Source: Hermodice carunculata | Lineage: Eukaryota > Annelida > Polychaeta > Eunicida > Amphinomidae | Reading direction: 5' to 3' | Length of the DNA stretch: 64,000 nucleotides | NCBI GenBank assembly: GCA_964020975.1 | Contig: OZ026628.1 | Span: forward strand, 66,796,689 to 66,860,688 | Shown: piece by piece, positions 13,210 through 25,819 of the stretch | Layout of the letters: each line of letters begins with the position of its first letter | Numbering within the stretch: the first letter of the stretch is position 1 | The notes under the pieces: model-generated | Told to the model about the DNA's origin: nothing | Databases searched by the model: none | The model's input: only the letters and a program-made list of their open reading frames with translations | Program-made: the position numbers and the translations under genes

Positions 13210-13970
13210 TTAAGCATCCAGTGAATTCCACTGTTAATTTCAATGAAGTGGATACTGAAAGCATTTCAAAAGTAATTGATAGATTACGTCCCAAAACAAG
13301 CTGTGGTATCGATGAAATATCTACGAACTACTTAAATTCATACAAAATCTCATCGCTGAACCTCTTCGCATTATAATCAATCACTCTCTAAATACAGGCA
13401 TATTTCCTGATAAATTAAAAATAGCAAAAGTGATCCCAATTCATAAGAAAGATGATGAATCCTTGTTCTCAAATTACCGACCGATATTCGTTCTACCTGC
13501 CCTATCAAAAGTTTTCGAAAAGATAATTTTTAATCAAGTATATGATTGTTTTCAGAGTAATAAGCTATTTTATGGTAGCCAATATGGTTTCCGTGCTGGA
13601 CATTCCACAGAATTTGCTGCCATAGAACTTCTGGATTAAAATAATACAACAAATGGATAATGGCCAACTCCCAATTAGTATATTCGTAGACTTGTCTAAA
13701 GCATTTGATACTTTAGATCATGAAAATTCTACTTGCAAAGTTAAAATACTATGGGATTAAACGTATCTCCTTAAAGTTGTTTGAAAGTTATTTAGGTAGC
13801 CGTAAGCAATGTGTCGAATTTGATGACACACGGTCTGATCTGCTACAAATTACTACTGGCGTACCACAAGGTTCTATTATAGGACCATAAGAATTATATC
13901 ATGTAAGAAATACAATGCCCATACAGATCCACTTTTTAATTATTATTATTCTTATTATTGCTTTATTTTG
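13210..13970 (+). pseudogene. LINE reverse transcriptase fragment with an internal deletion
   Basis: Continuous reverse transcriptase motifs run from about 13225. They include KTSCGIDEIS, then NTGIFPDKLKIAKVIPIHKK, then NYRPIFVLPALSKVFEKII (13430-13640), QYGFRAGHSTE, FVDLSKAFDTLDHE (catalytic block A, ~13690) and TTGVPQGSIIGP (~13850-13885). Instead of the expected FxxYxDD block, the next readable piece is RIISCKKYNAHTDPLF at ~13893-13940. That piece belongs to the far C-terminal part of the protein, so the YxDD block and thumb are missing. A stop at the end of the 13639 frame and other frame changes mark decay. The clade is probably jockey/CR1/I-like. Confidence 0.8.
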
Positions 13971-15000
13971 TTGCAATGACCCAACATTCTTAAGAAAGAA
14001 TTGAGATAAGGAAGGGTTACTTTCCTGAGTAATACTATTTTAGTTTCTTGGTTAACTCCTCTAAGTAGTGAAATAAAGGTATACGTTTTATGCCAGTGTT
14101 GCATATAGAATAATATTAATGACAACCCTGAAATTGTTGGCCATGCATCCAAGGTCTCTGTATGTCATGCCTTCAAATCAGTTGGTGTTTCTACTGCACT
14201 TTGTACAATAGAATTGCCCCATATTATATTTTTGTGAGCAATATAATGATGGGTGGAGGATTCCCAGAGAAAAGAGACTTTTGTAATAGTTCTATTAAAT
14301 AAATAATAATTTTGCCTAATTGTACTTAAAATCCTGTTAAGAAAAATTGTTTTGATAGCATGTTTTTGACATAAATGCTAATGACTTCCATTCTTTTCTG
14401 ACATGCCTAAATGCACATTTACTCACTATTAAAAAATTACTCAAAATTGACAGTATTTTCTCAAGTGTCACAAACCTGACACATTAAGTTGACACATTGA
14501 CTCAGGGTTGGCAGTTAAATAGAGCTTAATTGTTTGAGGAGTAGGTGTCATCATGGAGTTTGTTTTACATCTCTGGTACAGGATGTACATTGTTGCAGTC
14601 CTTGTTAGGATTTTCCTTGGTTTGTACAGGTGGTCAAGCTGCAACTGTTTATTTTACAATCACTGGGACTGAATATAATGCCCCAGCTGGTTTCCACTTC
14701 AGTTAAACATTGGCGGATGGTTTAACTAGGAAAAGCTGTCCAGCTAGAAAGGGTACATTTTGGTTCAGGGGTAAGTCAAATTGTTCTTATCTGAACCTGT
14801 ACTATGAAAATTTGGTAATTATGGTTTGTTTGACAGGTATTCTTCTTTGATATGAAGCTCTGCATTTACAGGCAAAACTTCACATATTTAGCTAATTCAT
14901 CAATTGCCACGTTCATATTTATTCATTATTATGTGGGTTGTCTTTGCTGAATATTTAGCTTAGGCAAGGAGCCGCTACTCAGAGAGACGTGTACGGGTAA
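13971..15000. other. No gene recognised
   Basis: AT-rich sequence. The first ~50 bases carry TTATT-type simple sequence; nothing else is identifiable. Confidence 0.5.
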
Positions 15001-15234
15001 AAGGCTCCGAAACACGTTGAGTAGTTACCCGCTGAAGACCCTTTAATTTAATTGGGCTGATACAGCTTATGTCAAAATTTTACAGAGGAACGTGTGCAAT
15101 ATAGACAATAGTAATTCCATATATATACAGGTTAGACAGGGACAGGTTAGCTTATGGAGAGTAAAGAGTTCGAACTGCGGAATAGGATATTGACTACTAG
15201 GAAGTGGTTCTGGGCAAAAAGACACAAATACAAT
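15001..15234 (-). mobile_element. LINE 3' end, 5'-truncated copy
   Basis: This segment is the reverse complement of 25035-25265, with roughly 90% identity by eye over ~230 bp. At the other site the same sequence forms the 3' untranslated tail of a LINE coding remnant. Both copies end at the same place (GTTTCGGAGCCTT on the LINE sense strand), while only this one stops abruptly at its 5' side. That is the signature of a 5'-truncated retrotransposed copy, or of a SINE that borrowed the tail. Confidence 0.7.
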
Positions 15235-16020
15235 AAGGTACATTCAGGTTTCAGGTCTAACGAATCCTGTGATTGGCGTGGAGTAGAATACGTGGGTCTC
15301 CGGGGGCAATTGTATTAGAAAAAAAATAAGGCAAGGAGATCTGCGGCCTAAAGTCACAATTCATTAATAGTGTGTAAATCAGTTGCGGCTATATTAACAA
15401 AACTATGCATCTTTTTTTCTTCAAGAACGAATATCATCATAAAGGGAAAAAATTAGTGCAGTAATTTGTCACAAAGCTTCGTACCTGGAAACGAATGTGG
15501 TGCCTACCAAATATTTTTTAATGTCGCAACTGAGCGGTAGCATTAATTATGAGAAATTCCAATATTTGTGACGCATAATGTAGTTGCAAATACATTAACT
15601 AGTACAAGAGACATACAAAATAGTTATTAATTTAATTTGCAATCAAGTGTAACACCTATTATCATGTGTGTTTTATACACTACATATCACATACGATATA
15701 TCAAAAATTAATTTGTTTTAAAATCTGTAAATATTTTCGGCAGTTCTAGACATTCTCCGTCATCGATTTAATAAAAAATGAATTATAAAAAGTTACACAT
15801 TAGAAAATAATGCCATGTTGCGATATAATCATAGGGTATTTTAAGGGGTGCAGACACCATTTGAGGACAACACACAAAAAACTAGAGGGCAAAAGCACAC
15901 AGCTCGAATATTGTTACATAGGCAATTCCATGTAACATTTGTCAACCCTGCTGTGACTAAAAGGAAGCGATTTGTTTTCTGTTTTGGAATTGATTTTGCT
16001 ATCAAATGAAAAAAAAATCG
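15235..16020. other. No gene recognised
   Basis: AT-rich sequence between the LINE tail and the degenerate tandem repeats; no motif seen. Confidence 0.45.
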
Positions 16021-17450
16021 ACCTCTTTGCCAAAACCGTCACACAGATTTTGCTTGAAAGTGGCATTAATGTACCATGTGAAAGGCTAAAATACGTTTGT
16101 TCACTAGGTGGTGTTACTTTGGAGTCTTTTTTGATAATGAAGTTTTCATCTTGCCAACTTCTCAGTAAAAGCATAAACTGCTATTGTTTACCAAGAAAAT
16201 ATGCATCTAAAGCAAATTCATTTTGCGACTTTTTCTGTAAAAATACCAGCCAGGTTCTTTCCAAACTTGTTGACAGTGTTCCCCGCCCCCCCCCCCCACC
16301 TATGGATTTCCACCAGGTTAAATTCTATTATGCTCTTTGTTCCTTGGTGGAAGGCTGAAACAAGTTTGTTCATTAGGTATTGTTACTGGGGAATCCGGCT
16401 TTTTAACGAATTTTTCATGTTGCTAACTTCTCAGTAGATACATAAACTATTGTTGAGGAAGTGAATGCTCATGTAATGCAAATAAACATTTTCCATTTTT
16501 TGCTTGAAACTGCTGGCCTGATTCATTCGAAACTTGTTGACAATGATCCTCTAGTGGATGTCCACCAGGTAAGTTTATTAGTCACATTCCGATGATTGTT
16601 TAAAATTTATTATGCTTTGATCCCTTGTGTTAAAATCCCCTTCTCCACTCACGCAATTGATTTGAATTCACACAGAAGCACTGATTGGGTTCCATAATTG
16701 TAGATTTGTTCAAAAGTTGCAACTGTACACTTTTTGGCAATTAAGGAATTGCATTTGTTTTTGTACTTTTTGACTTTGTGTCCAGAACAGTCATTCCGAT
16801 TTTGAAGAAGGTGATACGAAGGTACCGTTTAAAAGGTCAAACAAGAATGTTCTCTACGTTTTACGGAATCCTGATTTATAACTTTTTTCATATTGGCAAC
16901 TTATTGTTAAATGTATACTTTCTTATTGTTTACTTGTAATTAAATAATCATCTAATATATATTTATAACTTCTAATTATATACTTTCTTATTGTTTACTT
17001 TGTAATTGAATAAAAATCTAATACATATTAATAATTTCTACTTCTCTGAAACTGTGCAACAGATTCACTTAAAATCTGGTGCCAATGCTCCGCTGGTGGG
17101 TCTGTGCCAAAATGGTTCCAATGAACATGGTCTAGTGATACTCGCCTTTTTAATTATTTTTCCTGTTTTAACCCTCCATTTCAGTTTGTTCACCAGAAGG
17201 TGCTGCGATTTCTTCTAATTTTTGAAGAAGCTTTATGTGTTATTATTATTTTCAACTTTTTGCAAAACGTGTAATTCTTATTTTTATGGGGGGGGGGGTG
17301 CCTTGTGGAAGGGACAAGCATGTTTGTTCACAGATTTGTGTTGTCATGGAAACCGATTGAGAAACTCCTCTTCTCTGTTTATTTTTTCTTTTGGCAGGTT
17401 TCTAAATATCTTGTGTGGTATTCACTAAGTAATTCTCTTGATATGGGGTT
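16020..17450 (+). repeat. Degenerate tandem repeat block, period about 270 bp
   Basis: Recurring phrases mark the units: GTTTGTTCAYTAGG at 16095 and 16365 (270 apart), AACTTGTTGACARTGWTCC at 16264 and 16531 (267 apart), and CTTGAAA-CTG/GTGG-rich phrases again at about 17060 and 17170-17340. Units are strongly diverged and contain expanded C or G runs (16288-16300, 17288-17297). The short open frames inside are by-products. The style matches degenerate repeats I associate with mollusc and other marine invertebrate genomes, but I cannot name the family. Confidence 0.6.
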
Positions 17451-17723
17451 AACTTTCGTTTTCATTATGGGTCTGACCTAACTCCAAAGAGACAAAAAGA
17501 CATGTGTACTATCATTTAAGGTAATTTTTATATCCTGTGGGTGCTTTTTAAAAAAAAATCATCTTTGTAAACAAATATTCCATTCCTCCACTTGCCTGTT
17601 GGCCACAAACTTAACAGTGACAGCTTGACAAATACTGGCGTAACATTCATGTCACACCCCCCCCCCCACGCATGGCTCACATTGTTGGTAACTCATAGAT
17701 TACAAACATGAAGCCAGCGCTAT

Positions 17724-18297
17724 ATATTTATGCAAATTTGTATTCCTGTTTCACGGATATGACATTTATATTTTGCTTTATATTTCCAATATGAAAGCAA
17801 AAAGGAAATAATGTTTCCTTGCCACAAGCACTTGCGTAGCTCATTTAACCTGCATCTTCTTCATCGGGTAGGATCATGAGTAATAATTCATATACATCCT
17901 GAACTTTGTCTCTAATCTGTCAATGACATTTCACATGCTGAAATTTGAAGGTACCCAAAACTGATGTCAAAAACAAATATTTCACGTTCACCGTTTTTCA
18001 GTAAAAAGCCTATATTTATGCAAATTTGTATTCCTGTTTCACGGACATGACATTTATATTTTGCTTTATATTTCCAATATGAAAGCAAAAAGGAAATAAT
18101 GTTTCCTTGCCACAAGCGCTTGCGTAGCTCATTTAACCTGCATCTTCTTCATCGGATAGGATCATGAGCAATAATTCATATACATCCTGAACTTTGTCGC
18201 TAATCTGTCAATGACATTTCACATGCTGAAATTTGAAGGTACCCAAAACTGATGTCAAAAACAAATATTTCACGTTCACCGTTTTCAGTAAAAAGCC
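17724..18297 (+). repeat. Young tandem duplication of a 287-bp unit
   Basis: Bases 17724-18010 are repeated immediately at 18011-18297. I count only about half a dozen substitutions and one single-base T indel, so identity is near 98%. No open frame or known repeat family is recognised in the unit. The duplication is much younger than the neighbouring 270-bp degenerate block. Confidence 0.9.
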
Positions 18298-19638
<1,341 letters not shown>

Positions 19639-20595
19639 CACATAAGTAATACAGAAACAGAAACGTATTAAGCATTGCAGTGTGCATTAATTTTTTTCCA
19701 ATTCTTTGCTTTAATTACAGTGAACAAAGACATACCCTTGTTTGTATATAATGCCTCGATCTATATCTTTCTCCATTTTTTTTCTCGAGTCCCACTGTTT
19801 ATTGTTCCTGCTGCATCAAATAAACATTCCCGAAATGAAACATCTATGTCCTTAGAGCAGTTATCGTGCTAAAGATATGGGGTTTAAAGGTTGCAATTCA
19901 TTGCATAACTGCTGATAACTGTTCCCTTGGTGTCATGTAAGCACGTACCTGGCAGTGCACATGTGCTTTTTGACGACGATTTTCCATATACAATGCTGTA
20001 TAGAGCACTTCACTTGGGTATAGAAGCAATAGGAAATACTCTGTCTTCAGTTAAGCGTGAACAGCTGCTCCTAGATACGCAATTTTATGGATGTCAGTGG
20101 TAGGCAGATATGTTCAGGTGACCATGCCCATCAATTAAAAAATACAGGGAGGATTGGGGAATTAAATTTCTATGCACTAAGTCAGGAAAAACAAGTTCAT
20201 TTCTACGTAATTATCAAGTGGACCTTACTACTTGTCAGTCTGAAAAAATAGGAATTGCAGGCCAAACATGTACGGCACGTATCGAGGATGCACAATAGAA
20301 TATCTTATGGGGTCTTACCAGAGCCAAAGAGATTGTTGTCTAAGTGTAATATTCTCATAACTATCTTTTTTTCACTACTATGTTCAACTCGGAAGGTTCA
20401 TTGTTCTATATATGTTGGAAACAGTATGCTAATTTTAAAGCTTCCATTAGCACAGAATTTTTTTATACCTACCAGAACAATAGTTTACATCAATCATGCC
20501 ACAAAATGTCAAAACGAGCCACATATTGCGTGTAAAGAAATTCATTCATTAGGATTTTTCATGAGGAGATATTCATAATATTTATCCAACCTACC

Positions 20596-20596
20596 A

Positions 20597-20691
<95 letters not shown>

Positions 20692-20737
20692 CATTATTAT
20701 TATCATCATTATTATTATCATCATTATTATTATTATA
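20596..20737. repeat. (ATT)n microsatellite
   Basis: About 140 bases of ATT/TTA repeats, with ATC interruptions toward the right end. Confidence 0.95.
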
Positions 20738-20739
20738 TT

Positions 20740-23700
20740 TCCTGTTAATATATTGCAATATATAGTTTAAATACTTATTTATATATGTCTTCTTTTTAAT
20801 ATACTGTAAGTTTCACACATTAAATAACACTGCAATTAAGTCTTTTCTGACACTCAGACTTATTGCTTCAGGGACATTAAGTACTTCATATGGAATCCAA
20901 CTGGTCTGCTTGCGGATACTATTTTGCTTTTTGTCAGAATATAAAAGAGGCAAATGGTGTATTTAGAAAGTCAACATAGGACTAAGTGGCACCTGTCTAG
21001 CTCATACTATGTAAAATTGGCGAATACCTCTATTGGCATACCAAACTGAAAGAACAAACGCACGAAATAATTCATTTTAAGGTTTTTATTTATTTATTTA
21101 CCTTTTTATTAATTTATTTGACAATTAAAAATACTCTACTACTGCTATAATTCTCAATGATTAAAGTGTCAAAGATACACGTTTAGGCTTTTCTTCACAT
21201 TTGAGCAATTATTCAGATAATAAACTTCGTAGCAACTCACCACTTTGCATGCTTTCCCATGTAATCTACCTTCTCCACCAGACATGTATTTGTTTTTCTT
21301 TGGTACGTTCCCTGTAACCATGCCTCTCAATTTCTTGTTAGTATTCCGGCAGTTCTTCCCATTACAACTAGAAAATATTCTTCAATTAAACTGGGTTTAT
21401 CCTCTGTCGTGCCTCTCTTTCTCTCCCCCCCCCCCAAAAAAAACACAAAACAAAACAAAACAAAACAAAACCCAAAGGCGTTTAAGTTTCTGTCAGTCGA
21501 ACTTCATGAGGCTAGCTGATGAGCACACCAGCAATACAACCAGCTCAATTCTGCACCGGTACTTGGGAAGTACTTTCGTAGCAGTTGCAGACTTAAACTG
21601 CCTTCACTGCTTGTTAGTAGCACAACTGGAAGGTCGGTTCTAGTACACATTCCACTTTCTGTTCCGACTAATCTCTTTTAGTGCCACATTTTGAACTATG
21701 TCCGAAGCTTGCCTCAGCGCGTTTTGGGCGCAGTACCCGTCCGTCCAAAGTGCCACACAGAAAGCTGTTGACTTGCATTATCATACTGCATGTAATTGCT
21801 GGCATGCTGGTACTTGAATGAAAGGCCCTTTTACAAGAGACATTAATCTCGCACCCTTATTTTATTCACTGCAGTTCAGTATAAGTATTTCAATTTAAGT
21901 TTCAGTTGGCCTGGAAAGAGCTTGTAAGAGCTGGGGTAACAAAATGGCGAGTGAAAAGTGTTGTTGTCCCAGGGCCCCTACCTGGGCTTGTCACAGACTG
22001 CAATGACTTGGCATCGCAGTCAAATAAAAGACAACTGATTGTTATCGGTTCAGCATATACAGTGGAGTGGCCTCAGACCATAGTGTAGAACACGTGTCTA
22101 TCTTCGAAGTCAACTGACCTGTGGCCACTGCATATTCACATTGCACATGTCAAGGAACATTGAAAATTCTTTCTGAAAGTCAAACGGACACCATGCCTAT
22201 ATTGCAGGTGCACTTTAATGTGAAAGTTACATTGTTCATTGAATTTAATGTTTTATTTCACCTACAGGTGGCACCATAGGTATCACGATACCCAACACAT
22301 TTTTCCTGTCTAAGTTCCTCACCACATGTCACCAAGATGTACAAAAATGGTAAGGAATCTTACAGTGTCCATATGTTTTTCTCATAATTGCCCTCGTAGA
22401 GCTGACAAATCTAGATCAAACTCGTTCATCTTGCTTAAAATATGCACACCAATGTACATTGCACGTTCCATATTTGGATCCTAGTTCATTTATATTCATT
22501 TTTTCTATGAATGACATTAGTTTCGAAATTAATTCAAGGTGTTCCATTTGTGATAGAATTTAGTAACTGAACAACTACGTGCCGTATGGAAATGATAGCT
22601 CCATTCTTGGCCATAATATAAATATTGAATTCAATGGATTTTAACACCTAACGTTCACTACGAGTGCCACCACAAGTCAAATAGGTCAGAAAAATATTTC
22701 CTATATTCATGAATGTCAACCTAATAAAGAAAGCAAAGAGATTTGAGATCTGCCGAAATATTAACATCTATCTCCCAATACTAGTGAGAACAAACAAATT
22801 TCACTCCCATCTTGAGACATTTAGTCTCCCATAAAGGGCAACTGGTGGTTCTAACCGGTCCTCTCAACCTTTAAAACCATTACTCATTCACTATACACAT
22901 TAGTATTTTCGAAACATAGAGGCGTACTCACTTATAACCCAAATTTCGTTAATAGTGCCAAAGAGAAAAGGGACAGGGTAGGCCTGTCAATTATAGATTC
23001 TCCTGACTTGTCAGTCAGCTGCGTTTACAGCAATTGAAGCAAGTAAGACTACATGGCTTTGTGATGTTTATGAATATGATTTATTATACACACTCTACCT
23101 CCACTACAGCTATGAGTTGGAGAAAACAGCCCACACCACAATATAGCCAATGGGTTAATTAATAAAACAGTCCAGAAAAAAAAAAACGTGGTAAAATTTT
23201 GTCTGCATAATATTCAAACAATGGTATATTTATATGTCCGCACATTAAAAGTTTTATTAACCTGCAACAGGAAAATCAGTCACCTGTATTTAGCATATTA
23301 AACACCCACATTTAATACATGTTAGCCAAACACAAGGCAAACGTGCTTCTCTTTTTATTTTTGGCAGAAGTAATGAAATTGGTGTTTTTGGTGGTTGGGC
23401 CTATACATTTTGGAAATGAACTAGTGTCTGCAGTTAATGATGAATATTTCTAAGGTTGAGAGGACCGGTTTTTGGAATTAATGAATATGAACCATGTTTT
23501 TCTGTACTTTTTATAATTTATCTTGATGCAAAATTCCATAGGTTTCAACACATATTGTTTCACATTTTCATGCATCTATATAGATTGCGCCATAAATACT
23601 TTGGATTAGCATATGTGCCCCCTGAATGTTTCTTTCTTTATTCATAAGGATCCTTCAGAAATGAAAAAAGGACCAAATTGTTTTTATTTTTCAAGACTTT

Positions 23701-24280
23701 TTCACGTGAGTGATCACATGAACCTCCGACCAATGGTCAGCAGAGATAAAAAACAACAGTTTGTTACCACTGTCTATTTATTTCAGAATAATTGTCAAAT
23801 TAAGTTTACAACAGCAGTCAATATGAGGAGGGGGCCTAAATTTCAGCACAGTATGAACTCTGAAATCATGACTTTACCATGATTTTATTTCAGGATCCAT
23901 TACTTTTTCACTTCGTGCACCTTTTCCAAAGTGTCACTTAGGGTTTCATAACTTTGAAATGGCCCATGTGGCATCCTCTATCTCGCGTAAAAATCCACTA
24001 GCCCGTGGTTGCGACAGACGGACCATTAATATACATCAAGGACGTTTGGGTGCGATACTCCACTCTGCATAAATATTCCATTAATAATCAGGAATAATGA
24101 TTTATCTAAGATATCAAAAATTAAATACGTTGATCTTAACCACCTGCCTCAGTATCCTCTTTGAACCTCTATAGGAATGTGGATAACTGTTATGGTAAAA
24201 TAGAGTAGTACTTGCATCATATTGCCTTCATTTTTCTCCATCATTCTTCCTTCAAATCATATTTCCATCAATTCTTCCTT
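20740..24280. other. No gene recognised
   Basis: Open frames up to 132 codons (21245-21643) show no motif. A C-run/A-run with AAAAC repeats lies at 21424-21475. A short phrase at about 22698-22725 (CATGAATGTCAACCTAATAAAG) resembles the inverted ends of the repeat at 54.6-55.2 kb. Confidence 0.45.
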
Positions 24281-24289
24281 CTTCAAACA

Positions 24290-24440
24290 AGGGTGCCTGT
24301 TTGGTAGAGCGCCACACCTTCACATTTTACCTCTGTTTCCCGGGATCCGATTCACGACAGGATATAGATTGGTAAATGACTTTATTTAAGGAGGTTAGGC
24401 CTGGTTAGCCTTAGCTAATCTTCCCCAGGACTGTAATAAG
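24290..24440 (+). repeat. Possible tRNA-derived SINE head
   Basis: TTGGTAGAGCGCCACACC at about 24300 resembles a polymerase III A box. Some 40 bases later GGGATCCGATTCACG resembles a diverged B box. The spacing fits a tRNA-derived promoter, but the arms do not form a clean cloverleaf by eye and no tail or target-site duplication was identified. Confidence 0.25.
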
Positions 24441-24659
24441 TAATACTAAATATATTCCAACCTTGCAAAATATCTTTCTCGTTATTATGGTACAACACAG
24501 GTGCAAATTTAGCAAATTAGTACGTTGCACAGGGCTTTTATGAGAATACATTTGTAGTCAAATGGAATTTGAAAACTATTATAAAACAAATGTATGAATA
24601 TTCTGCACTCCATCTGTCAATAATTTGTTTTTAAAGATCATGACTGTCCAGGTGCAGGT

Positions 24660-25265
24660 CAAGTGCTAAACAGCATGTCTAGTGTATAAAGCTGTGCATA
24701 GTCAACTGCGCAGCTATATTTCTGACATGTTTGTGACTTTCTCAAGTGTATCAACAAGGAAAGCAAGGCGAAGCTGCCTAAACTCTTTTCTCTATAAACC
24801 AAGAGCCCGTCTAAATGTAACAAGAAATAGTTTGCGATATAAGGGTGCAGAGACTTTTAATATTATTTTTTTTATCATTCGTGAAGCGAAAACAGAACAA
24901 TCATTTGATCAATCTTACAGTAAGCGCTACCTCTAGACATGGCTTTGATGAACATGTAAAACTTCACAATGTGACTTTTAATCCGGGCTCTTCATGTCCA
25001 GTTTTTTTTTTTTCAACCCAGTCATGATTTATATTTGTATTTGTGTCTTTTTGTCCAAAACCACTTCCTAGTAGTCATTACACTATTCCGTAGTCCGAAC
25101 TCTTTACTCTCCATAAGCTAACCTGTCCCTGTCTAACCTATATACATAGAAGATCTATTGTCCATATTGCACACGTTCCTCTGTAAAATTTTGACATAGG
25201 CTGTATTAGCCCAAACAAATTAAAGGGTCTTCAGCGGGTAACTACTCAACATGTTTCGGAGCCTT
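24660..25265 (+). pseudogene. LINE C-terminal coding remnant plus 3' untranslated tail
   Basis: The frame at 24682-24936 reads MYKAVHSQLRSYISDMFV, later SLRYKGAETFNIIF, IREAKTEQSF and SYSKRYL. This is the classic C-terminal tail of jockey/CR1/L2-type LINE ORF2 proteins (xRGAxxWNxIPxxIRxAxxxxxFKxxYKxxL). It stops at 24936 and is followed by a ~330-bp untranslated tail. The last ~230 bases of that tail recur inverted at 15001-15234. There is no reverse transcriptase core just upstream, so this copy is 5'-truncated. Confidence 0.75.
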
Positions 25266-25819
25266 CTGCATATTCCTATGTTTTATATGTATATTAAGAG
25301 ATAGATACTTTCATATGTACTCTTAGCATCCATGACATCATTTTTTTCCTATTTGCGTGTTTCATTTTCATTTTATGATTTAACGTTTAAACATTTACAC
25401 AATTCTTATTCTCATATTCTTATTATACTTACAAAGGTTCACGACACAAACCACAGGGGGTGAGTCGGCGAAGCAAAGGAGCACTGTGCGGCTCGTTCAT
25501 ATCCCAAAACACTTTTTTCTCCCAGTCACGGCCGAGGCATTGGTTAACTCACTCACTCTGCCACAGAAAGAGGGATAATTGTGGTTGGGAGCCCACGCAG
25601 TAAATCTCTCCCATGTTGGTACTGCCTCTCCATCTCTACCCATTTTACAATATTAGCTGATCTATTTGTTAAATTTGTTTACTACCTTTCACATGTGTCA
25701 TTTGTGTACTGTCATCAAATTAAAAAAATTTTCACCTCTTTACATGTGTCCCTGTTTTTTTTCCTTATTGATAGATATTCTCCTATTCTCTTAATTCTCT
25801 TCATCATATTGCTAAAACC
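25266..25819. other. No gene recognised
   Basis: Spacer between the LINE tail and the Tc1 terminal repeat. The 92-codon frame here is low-complexity hydrophobic sequence without a motif. Confidence 0.5.

Noticed and set aside
15001-15234. Hammerhead-type ribozyme in the repeated LINE tail
   Set aside because: CTGAAGA fits the first conserved box and a short CCC/GGG stem follows, but the GAAA box expected after the stem is absent (CTGAT instead).
20542-20724. Poly-isoleucine frame
   Set aside because: Translation of the (ATT)n microsatellite.
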